From Asterias amurensis (lineage: Eukaryota > Echinodermata > Asteroidea > Forcipulatida > Asteriidae), in NCBI RefSeq assembly GCF_032118995.1, contig NC_092650.1:28312501-28376500 (forward strand): a stretch of 64,000 nt of DNA, read 5' to 3'. The position numbers and the translations under genes are program-made. The stretch's first letter is position 1; each line of letters begins with the position of its first letter. Positions 40,983-52,900 of this stretch are shown here, piece by piece. The notes below the pieces were generated by a model. The model did no database searches, was not told the DNA's origin, and saw nothing but the letters and a program-made list of their open reading frames with translations.

Positions 40983-43900
40983 CTGAAAAGTCAAGGTAAA
41001 GATAACAATATTACAGTTTGCCATCATTGAGCTCAGGAAAGTTCAGATTGACATTTACATGTGCCGCCATCTTTTCATAATGTACATAGCTAGGGTGATG
41101 TTTGGGCATATGTAATATACTACACCAGTGCAACAATTCCACAGTGCTTCGGAGAGTGCATGAGTTTCGAAGTAGAATATAACCTGGCGCATGCAACAGT
41201 CTACTAAGCATATTTATTGACCTTGTGCATGAATACTGGAGTATGTGATTGGTCAACAGCAAAAAAAACATCTGGCATTAGATGATGAATGGACCAATTA
41301 GATTTTAGCTCTTTTAAGAGCTAAAATCTAATTGGTCCATTCATCATCTAATGCCTAGCAGTTTCGAAGTAGAATATAACCTGGCGCATGCAACAGTCTA
41401 CTAAGCATATTTATTGACCTTGTGCATGAATACTGGAGTATGTGATTGGTCAACAGCAAAAAAAACATCTGGCATTAGATGATGAATGGACCAATTAGAT
41501 TTTAGCTCTTAATCATGAATATGTATGAGGTATAGTAAAGTGTTTGTTCTGTATCATCATTTCTTCGGGCACAATGATACATCTCCTATTACTTTTGACT
41601 GATAATTTAAGGTCAAACCAAATTTGATAAATCAAAATGAAGATGGGAAGATGGGGTCTATGAGTTTGAGAAAGACTAACCTGTGATCTTGCAGAAGGAT
41701 TTCCTGATGAACTTCCAGTACTAAATGAAGAACCAGCCTACAATGGGAGTTAACGAACAAACAGTGACAACCTTCATTACTTTGTACATTGATTCCGATT
41801 TGAAATATTGAAACTTCTAGATTTATGTTCAAGCGCTCTACCAACTGAGCTATCTAGCCCTTTCTTTGCAGTCTCTTTATTTTGTCAGTATTATTGTTCA
41901 GGGGAGCCAGGCATACGCTATTCAATCTGTTGCTGTCACGAAACCAGGTGTTACACCCAAGTTTACGATACAACCTTGGAAGTGGCAGCAGAGAGATCGC
42001 CTTAAGAGGATGTATATTTTAAAAGTAGCATCCCCTTAAAGTGATCCCTGCTGCTGTTTATATGTATTTTGTACATTGTCCATTGTGCTTTTGATACATT
42101 TTAGAAGTTTTGTTTGCATTGAAACAGCCCCAACTGTCCCAATTCATTTAGAGAAAAAAACATGTATTGTTTGTTTAAAAGGTGCCTTCAGATAGCAAAA
42201 CTTAGGCCATGCAACTTGAATCCTTGTTGAACCTACCCCTGACGATGACCCTGGTGTTGGTGAATCCAGTTTACGTTTCTTCCTAGGTCCTATGGCAGCT
42301 AAGGCTGTCATATTGGCCTCCTGCTGCCGGATCTGTTCTAGCTCCATTTGTTGCATTTCTTTAGCCTTCTGTTTTAATCTCAACTGTTCTGGGTCTTCTT
42401 GTTTTGATCGACTCTGCAAAATGGAGAAGATTTTAGTTTAATTCAATTTAATTGTCATGAATAGCACATTGATTTTGTTCAAGAAACTTAATTCAAATCT
42501 TACAAACTACAAACAAAATCTAATAATACAAACAAAATTTACAGTTAACATAATACAACATAATTTACTATCAAACATGTATGTAAAAGAAACATCATAC
42601 AAAAAGGTGTTAGGGGAAACCAGCCAACAATAATAACAAATAGAATCGTTTCTTAAACAACAAAAGGTAAACAGACAAAATAGTTAATCTAAACCTGATA
42701 CATTAAACTGTTTACTAGCAATATATGGGTAAGACTATGGGTAAGAAAAATACCAAGGGTAAACAAAATATGGAATGGATACTCACCTTGGTAAAATGCA
42801 CCATGGGTTCAAAACCACCATGGGTGTAAAATGCACCATGGGTTCAAAACCACCATGGGTGTAAAATGCACCATGGGTTCAAAACCACCATGGGTGTAAA
42901 ATGCACCATGGGTTCAAAACCACCATGGGTGTAAAATGCACCATGGGTTCAAAACCACCATGGGTGTAAAATGCACCATGGGTTCAAAACCACCATGGGT
43001 GTAAAATGCACCATGGGTTCAAAACCACCCTGGGTGTAAAATGCACCATGGGTTCAAAACCACCATGGGTGTAAAATGCACCATGGGTTCAAAACCACCA
43101 TGGGTGTAAAATGCACCATGGGTTCAAAACCACCATGGGTGTAAAATGCACCATGGGTTCAAAACCACCATGGGTGTAAAATGCACCATGGGTTCAAAAC
43201 CACCATGGGTGTATTCAATTAGCTTCCCTGTGTCGACCCGGCGGTGCTCACTCGGGTGAGCCCCTGACAAGAGCAAATCGAACAATCACTCACCCTCTCG
43301 TGGGTGACATGCACCTGGAGCCAGCCCCAAGTGACCCATCCACTCCACAAGTAGGGCTTTTGGGGCTGACCCGGTGAGCCCTTAGAATGACGTCAAAGCT
43401 ATTCTAACGTACTGGGGGCAGACCGGGGTCGACCCAGGGAAGCTAATCGAAGGCACCCACGGAAAAACAGTTTCGCATTTACTAAAAAACAACAGTTATA
43501 TTTGGTTATAAAGTTGCTTATTCTTTATAACCAATGCAATTATGACATCAATTAAAATGATAACAATGATGCTGCACAAAACTGGTTAAGGATTAAAATT
43601 ACAAATCAACATTTTCATTTTGAGGCAACCATTTCAAAGGCTAGAGATAACCTATGCCTCCATACAATATAACAATACAGAACATGAAAAGGTTTATGTA
43701 CGTATAGAGCTTACAGAGTTAACATCTTTATCTGGACTTTATGACAAGGAATCAAAATAAACCAAATCCAATGAAGCATTAAGGAAACCTCAATTGTTTT
43801 TCAAATCTAATATTTACCTTAGCTGCTCGTAACAAGAGTTCTCGTTCCTGCTCATCTCGACGTTTCCTTTCCAATGAATCAAGTTGCTCAAAGAACTTGA

Positions 43901-46900
43901 GTTGTGATCTTACATCACTTGTTACTTCATATCTAGAGTCATTCTGGCCAATTCAAAATCAAAATTTAAAATAGTTAATGGCCTGACATTTTGACCCTAG
44001 AAGAGTCTTTCTCCAAGGCTAAATGACAACACAACAAACATTAACAGGTACATGTATACTGATGTGACAACTGACAGAAGCATTCAAAGCTAATAAAGCT
44101 TACTGATGATTGCCACAATTTACCTAAAGCAATAACAGGTAGATCTATGTATAGTAATTCCTAAATTCATAGCCAACACCCCGACTGAATGCACACTATC
44201 TTATAAATAGTTATAAATTGGAGGGCCAATCATCCTTACTCGCAACTAAGAGCTGAATTGTGAAGGACGCGACTATGTGTTCGAGAAATACAAGGGCACC
44301 TTTTGGCTGCCAGCCACATCAACCCATTATGACCACGGAGCACAGCCAAGATTGAAAGTTTTGATTTTTCCCAAGGGAGGAAAACCAGATGGTCTGGAAA
44401 ACCCTCGTAGCACAGCAGAGGACCAACGCACAACTTAACTTACATATGGCCCTCACCAGGAATCAAACCGGGGTCACCTTGGTGAGAGGCGAGCGCATTA
44501 CACACAAGCCAACTGTGCCACCCCAACCGTGCCACCCCAACCGTGCCACCCTTGGTAAACCTACCCAAATTGTTTACAAAATAATTTGTTTTAAAAAGAC
44601 CGTCATTCATTAGTTTAGATTCACAGGGTAAATTAAAAAAAAACATAGATCTCATTAAAGAGACTTTTAATTACATTCTGAGTTATACTATATAACAAAA
44701 TAAGTTGTGAGGAACAAGGCAAAGTAAAAGAACGACACTGCTCTAGAATTGCAAGGGTTGTGGGTTCGATTCCCACCCGAGTAACATGCCTGTGATATTT
44801 TTTCACAGGACTCGGGAAAGTACTGAGTATACAGTGCTAACACACATCGGTGTATGGGTAACAACCAAAATTAATATTCTTTATCCCCGATGCAAATTTG
44901 ACATCTATTATAAAATAATGAATAAATAGCGCAGATCCAACTTCTACTTACCCTATATATCTCCATTCTATGCATGGCAATAACTCCAAGTTTCTCAACT
45001 AAATCTTTAAGTCTATCTTGAGCAGCATGTGATATGAGTTCCATCATGTCTGAAGATGCTTCTTGTATGCCATGTTTAACACCTTAAGATATAATGTAAG
45101 ATTCTATTTAAATGCAAAAATTTTAATTGTTCAATGATTTCTTTCAACACTTCACCCCTCCAGCTATGAAATGGTAAGGCCCTCCGGTAAACAACTCCTT
45201 ATAAGGGAATGCTGTGCGTGTCACGTGTATTGCGTGATGTGGCACAACTGTCTTGGCCATTGCTCTCGATTAATAGGATTGAAGAAACTGTCTTATAAGC
45301 ATAAGTGCAAGCTCGCATGTCTTGCCATGTTTCAACACTTTTTACTGGTCATTAACAATGGTTTATACACACCCACGTGACACACTCTCCACCAATAGGA
45401 ATAGCGAAACTGTCTGAGGTATTTATGAATAGATCTTAACCACTATCTGACACAGTTAAGATGTAGCCAGGGATGACAGTGAATGAACTAATTGTTAGAT
45501 CAGCCTTGGGGTTAGAGGCAGTTCCAATCCTATGTGTTTGCAGCAGTTAGGATTCAAACTGCCTCTAGCCACTGGGCTTTCAGTCTAAATAACTGATAAG
45601 CTTACAAAAATAAACCATATTTGTAGCCAGAGTATTATCGAAAAAGAGTAGTTTTTATCGGACTGATTAAAACACTTCAAACATCATTATCAGTAAAGCA
45701 CTCACAGATTTCATTGACTTTAGATTGAAGAGGACCAGTGAAAAGAAACTTCTCTTCTTTAATAGACCTGAGCTGGGTACCAATGAAGTCAGCATTGGTT
45801 GCTAGGATACGAGCACTCTCTTCTGATAAATTGACTCCAGCCATAGAGGTTACATCATTAATGTCATCATCTTCCCTGAAACAGAGTGGAAATAATCATT
45901 TTATGCTTACTACTTCATTGTGCAATGATTTACCTTCAATGTTGACGTGTAAGAAAACAACAGTTGATCTTAAGTAATAAAATATTTCCACACAGTATTT
46001 TAACATCTCTTAATAAGTTCTAATGTCTTTTGATTTAAAAAACAATTAGATAAGAATGATAGTAAATATTTATGAGTGGAAGCTTCATAAAAATACAATG
46101 CTGCCTACTTTCATTACAAACAATATTCAGGAATAATCTGAAACTAGAAACCATATATCAGGAGGTATGTCGAACAACCGTGGCATTTCCACCTTTTAGT
46201 AACTACTGGGGTTAAAACATTTCCTTGTATGTAGGGAAAACAAAAACACTAGGTTGACATAAAACGTTTGAAATCACACCAAAAAAGTCTTAAATTTCTT
46301 ATCCCTGAATATTCCTACTTGGAAAATGGGAGAAAATTTCAATTAGTAGCTTTTACCTATCGTATGGTTATTGAGTACATGTAAGATATAATGTGCAACA
46401 AGATTTTCTCTGGTCTTTTCTTACAAGGAAAACCCAAGCTTTTCGTTTCTGAAACTTACTTGAAACCTGAAGCAGCATGATCTTTAACTTTGTCTTTTTT
46501 ACTGGAACTTGAAGAGGAAGAACTGCTACTCTTACTGGCTGAAGACTTACTGGAGTGACTCTTACTAGATTGGCTCGATCTTGAAGAACTAGAATGTGTC
46601 GTAGGAGAAGATTTACTTGCTGTACTCGCTATTACAGCCTGTTGAGAAAATCAAGAAATAAAAGAATATCTCAAGAATAGTTAATAGCAGTGAAACCAAA
46701 CAAAGGTTTCAAACCAACTCTACAACCTGGGGTTTAACCAAACTAAGGTTTCAAACCAACTAAACAGCCTGGAGTTTAACCAAACCAAGGTTTCAACCCA
46801 ACTAAACAGCCTGGGGTTTAACCAAACCAAGGTTTCAAACCAACTCTACAGCCCAGGTTTCACCAACTCTACATCCCAGGGTTTAACCAAACCAAGGTTT

Positions 46901-49900
46901 CAACCCAACTAAACAGCCTTGGGTTCAACCAAACCAAGGTTTCAAACCAACTCTACAGCCCAGATTTCACCAACTCTACATCCCAGGGTTTAACCAAACC
47001 AAGGTTTCAACCCAACTAAACAGCCTGGGGTTTAACCAAACCAAGGTTTCAAACCAACTCTACAGCCCAGGTTTCACCAACTCTACATCCCAGGGTTTAA
47101 CTAAACCAAGGTTTCCAACCAACTCTACAACCTGTAGTTTAACCAAACCAAGGTTTCAAACCAACTCTACAGCCTGGGGTTTAACCAAACCAAGGTTTCA
47201 AACCAACTCTACAGCCCAGGTTTCACCAACTCTACATCCCAGGTTTAACTAAACCAAGGTTTCAAACCAACTCTACATCACAGGGTTTATCCAAACCAAG
47301 GTTTCAAACAAACTCTTTAGCCTGGGGTTTAACCAAACCAAGGTTTCAAACAAACTCTTCAGCCTGGGGTTTAACCAAACCAAGGTTTCAAACCAACTCT
47401 ACAGCCTGGGGTTTAACTAAACCGAGGTTTCAAACAAACTCTATAAACTGGGGTTTAACCAAACCAAGGTTTCAAACCAACTAAACAGCCTGGGATTTAA
47501 CCAAACCAAGGTTTCAAACCAACTCAACAGCCTTGGGTTTAACCAAACCAAGGTTTCAAACCAACTCAACAGCCTTGGGTTTAACCAAACCAAGGTTTCA
47601 AACCAACTCAACAGCCTTGGGTTTAACTAAACCAAGGTTTCAAACAAACTCTACAGCCTGGGGTTTAACCAAACCAAGGTTTCAAACCAACTCTACAGCC
47701 TGGGGTTTAACTAAACCAAGGTTTCAAACCAAGGTTTCAAACAAACTCTATAGCCTGCGGTTTAACCAAACCAAGGTTTCAAACCAACTCTACAGCCTGG
47801 GGTTTAACTAAACCAAGGTTTCAAACCAACTCTACAGCCTGTGGTTTAACCAAACCAAGGTTTCAAACCAACTAAACAGCCTGGGGTTTAACCAAACCAA
47901 GGTTTCAAACAAACTCTTCAGCCTGGGGTTTAACCAAACCAAGGTTTTAAACCAACTGTACAGCCAGGGGTTTAACCAAACCAAGGTTTCAAACCAACTC
48001 TACAGCCTGGGGTTTAACCAAACCAAGGTTTCAAACCAACTCTACAGCCTGGGGTTTAACCAAACCCAGGTTTCAAACAAACTCTACAGCCTGTGGTTAA
48101 ACCAAACCAAGGTTTCAAACCAACTCTACAGCCTGGGGTTTAACCAAACCAAGGTTTCAAACCAACTCTACAGCCTGGGGTTTAACCAAACCAAGGTTTC
48201 AAACCAACTGTACAGCCGGGGGTTTAACCAAACCAAGGTTTCAAACCAACTCTATAGCCTGGGGTTTAACCAAACCAAGGTTTCAAACAAACTCTACAGC
48301 CTGGGGTTTAACCAAACCAAGGTTTCAAACAAACTCTACAGCCTGGGGTTTAACCAAACCAAGGTTTCAAACAAACTCTATAGCCTGGGGTTTAACCAAA
48401 CCAAGGTTTCAAACCAACTCTACAGCCTGGGGTTTAACTAAACCAAGGTTTCAAACAAACTCTACAGCCTGGGGTTTAACCAAACCAAGGTTTCAAACAA
48501 ACTCTATAGCCTGGGGTTTAACCAAACCAAGGTTTCAAACCTAGGGTTGGACCAAACCAATGTTCTATAGGAACGGTGAATGACATACCTTGGATTTTTG
48601 ACTTTGAGGTTGCAACGACGCTAACTTAGACTTCTGTTTAGCTGCATGGTGTTGCTGTGATAGTTGCTGCAGCTGCTCTGCAGTCAAGTTTAACGTTGTG
48701 GTCTTACCACCAGGACCAGTGGCAAGTGTTGAGACCAATGTTGGTTGTGATGCTGCAATCCCAGACAATGTATTACTATGGGTAAATGAGTCTCCGGTCT
48801 GTGCTGCTGTGATGGTTGGTGCACTCAGACCCTGAATCTGTAAAGAGCCTCCTTTCTGAAGAGTCTGACGAAGGAGAGGTAGACTTTTCTGTGGAATGAA
48901 ATCATTCAAATTGAGCGTTGTGTTGAGCAACTATCATTGTCAGAGGGCACTTTCTTCGTCTGATTCTGATCTACATAGAATGTTGAACATTTTACTTCAC
49001 ACATAGATCTTTCTCATTAGTATGGTGGACTATGTGTCACGTTTCATACTTTATTTAACACTCAAAGATTGAATATAGGAGTCCAATATCGTTCAATGTC
49101 GTACTCTTGTTGTATACTATTATATTCAACATTGATATTCATTGACTTACACATTACTTGCCTAGGTAAGCTTGCACTCACTTGTTGTATGGCTTTTAAC
49201 ACACTTTAACAAACCAGGCGTAAACAGCTCTAGCTATATCTTCATTAGCCGATTAATACCTAGTGTTAACAAAAAACTTAAATAAATTGTTTAAAACTTT
49301 GTACTATGTACAAACAGCACACAGGCCAAGTTATGTTAGAAGTGACCATGGCGGTCAGTTGAAAATCGAGTTCAGGCCTTAGTCAGTTGAAAAGCGAGTT
49401 CAGGCCTAATGACTTACTTTTAGAAACGGCAATTTCATAAGGAAATTGTACATTTCTAAAGAAAAATTTCAATTAGCACCAAGGCAATGACCAGACGCAC
49501 TGGAGGCAATTGCTTTTGTGAAGTACCATGCCTATGTGTTGTCACACTTTGTCATCACTTACAATCAGTAGGCCAAGTTACATGCTGGTAATTCCAGAAA
49601 TCATAGAGGAGCTCTTCAAGTTAGACATTTAGAAAGAATTTGCAAAGGTTCGTGACAAGAACAAAACAAGTTATTACCTTTAAGAAGGGTATAAGGTAAG
49701 GCTGAGGAGATGACTTTAATTCCTTTTGAAGTTTTAAGGTAAACTCTTCTGGCTCTGTCTTGCCATCCTGGGAAGAAATCAGAAAATATTCCAGATTTTA
49801 ATTTGATAAAACTTTAATGCAAAAAATATTTAATTGCCTGACATTTTTTGGCACCATTCTTTCTTTCCAAGTTTCTGCTACATGTAGTGCCGAAACATCA

Positions 49901-52900
49901 GACCATTTATTTTTTGCTAGATTTAATTTCAATGACAATCTTCACTACAGTGGCACCTTTATCAATTTCTGCACCTATCATAGGTTTTTGTTAAATTCAG
50001 GTACTTATTTATCTGAAGTCTGATCTTTGTTGACTGCTTTTATTTTGAGCTAGGGTTGAACAAACAAAGTTTTATAAACTACATTAATAAATACCTTGGA
50101 CGGTTTCAAGTCTCTGATTGGTCAAAACCCGGTCACGTGTGAGAGTGTTAACGGTGGTATAAAGACCGGCTTTGGAAAATAGCGAATAAGTGGCCACTAA
50201 ATCAGCATACATTGTGTAAACCTTGCGCGTTGCACTGTTATCGCACGCTTATTTATATCCCTGTTAGATTCATTGCAACTTTGCGCACTTACGTGTACGC
50301 GCGCTAAGAAATGAATCAATTTTGAGTGCGCGTGTGTAACATGTGCGCGCGTATAAACTGACGCCGAGCTCATGCGCGCGTTTTAATGCACAAGGAACAT
50401 CTATCGTCCAATCATTTGCCTCCTTTGACCCCAGTGAAGGCGCTGAACAGATAATTATTTAAAAGAGTCACTGGTCTCAAAGATCGGTAATGTGATTAAC
50501 GCACGAAAGAGATGGGAACCATCAAAAGCTAAAATATGGCCCCTGAACATGTCTGGAAGTACCGCCGAGAGAAAAGTCACAAAATTTGGAAAATTTTAGC
50601 CGTTTAATTTGCTAAAAAAGGTATTTATTAATGGGAATAACAGTGTTCGTACCCAGTCTTCACTGCGTGGTAATGACCTTGGTTGGTGGCTGGCGCTGTT
50701 AACGGACCTCGCCGAACAGCGCCAGCCACCAACCCGGTCATTACCACTCAGTGAAGACCGGCTACTCGCACTGTTATTCCCTAAGTAACAGCATCAGATA
50801 TCCAGCAGAAAAAAAGATATGCATCAAAATAAAAGGTGTACATGTATGACTTGTACTGGTACAGCTTTTTAGGTATTCAAACTGACTATAACTCAAATTA
50901 TTAGTGCACAAAATACAAACTGCAATTTACAATTAAACTTGTTGAAACTACATACTACTTGGAAAATGTTCCAACTTCTCACACACCAATGAAAGGTTTG
51001 ACTCGTAAACTTCAGACCCAAGTCTGAGTCTGGTGTTTTATTTCTGTCCGACTGTCAACAAGAAACAGGACAAAGCAAGCTTCTCTTTTATATTGATTAT
51101 TGAGGTCTGTTTTATCATTATTAGAGTATCATTATTAGAGTATTTATGTTTTGGGGGTTTTTTTTGTGGGGAGGTTGTCATTTTTGAAGAGCTGTAGTTG
51201 ACTATTGACCACTACCAAAGAATATAGGGCAAGTACAACAATACTCCAAAGCAGTTAACTTACAATCAAATTCTGTACCAACTCCTTCACATTCTTGACT
51301 GTTTCTGCCGGCTGGTTCCCATTCGAGGCCAGTTTTATTAACGTTGTCAAGAAATTCCGACATTTCTTGACATTTTCCATCGCTGACTGTGACATAGGTA
51401 TTGGCTGAGGTTGGGCACCGACTATAAGCGCTGGTCCCCCTACTGGAGGGGTAGTTATTGTACGTTGTACACCAGCCATTGTTACAGACATGATACCACC
51501 TGATGATACAGCTACCATTGTTGGAGTATTTGACCGCACCCCTTGACCAGTCATACCTAATGAGGGAGATCCCCTAGTGGCTGATTTAGATATAAATGTA
51601 ACGGGAGATCCTCCAACCATCATTTGAGTTCCTGTCTTGAGTTGACCCATTGATGTATTTGAGGTGTTGAGAACTTGACCAATGTTTTGTCTCATGTTGG
51701 GTTGGACGATAGATGTTGGTTGAGATCCAGGTCGTTGTAATGCAGGAGACCCAGGCTGTCAAAACAAGATGATTGAAAATAGGGTTCAAATACTAAGGCT
51801 ATTATTAGGATGGTTGAACTTTTAAACTATGTACACACAAAGACAAACATTTTAAAAATGTGCGAAATAAATGTATGAGAGTACAAATTGGTTTTTACAA
51901 AGCTTTTCTATGGATACATGTCAAGCTCAAGTAACTGAGTTTTTAACTTTAAAGTCACCTGGAAGTGGTATTTTTTCAAAATAAAGCTTTTGTCACTAAT
52001 ATAATGTGTTTTGATGAGTGGAATGTGAATAAACAGTTAACTAAGGTTTTAAAAAATCAGTTCTTATGTTATTTACAAATTTAAGAGTAGACCCCGACCC
52101 AAGAGGGCGCTGTTCGTGACATCAATCGAGGCAGACTTTGCCTGTAATGTGTAGAGTAAACACAATTGCAAAGTACATGTACGGACCAAGTCGTGAGTTT
52201 GTACGTTTAAAAAAAACCCAGGTGTATTGCTGCTGAATGCAGAAAAACACTTTTTGAAATGTACCAACTCACGACTTGGACGTACATGTACTTTGCGTGT
52301 GCTTACTTTAGTATAGTAATTGCATTGCAGGCAAAGTCTGCCTCGATTGACCTCACAAAAGGGGTAGGCGGAGTCAGCCCCCCAAACAACCTTATATATT
52401 TTTTAAACATATAAATCGTGACAAACAATTACTAAAAAAATTGTTTATTGTTCGTAAGCATATACTCTTTGAAAGAAATGTTTGATAGAAAAAAATTTAT
52501 ATTTCCAGGTGACTTTAAGTTGAGAAAATGATGTGGGAAAAGGTACTAAACCTCTCTGCATTTTTTTTATATAAACTTTAACTGTTTAGTATAAACACTT
52601 AACAGTTACCAAAATATTAATAAGTTGAGTGTTTGTGCTCAAAACAAGTGAGAGTTTGTGATGGAGTTTGGTAACTTACTCAGTTATTGTATTGCGAGAA
52701 GATGCTCAGCTTTTGATCTTTCGTCAAGAAAAGTAAAATTCTTAAGGGGTGGTTCAACATTTGCACAAGACCACTACAAAGAATATTTTTTTCATGACAT
52801 CCCATCCCACTGAACTGAAACTTCACAGAGGGAATGGAGTCAGTTTCCTCTGTGCCCATTTTGGTCATTGCCTTGGTGCCCTTGAAATGCTCCAGTAGAA

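Noticed and set aside
41826..41870. A functional tRNA gene
   Set aside because: Only the 5' half with an A box is present; there is no B box, T-arm or acceptor pairing.
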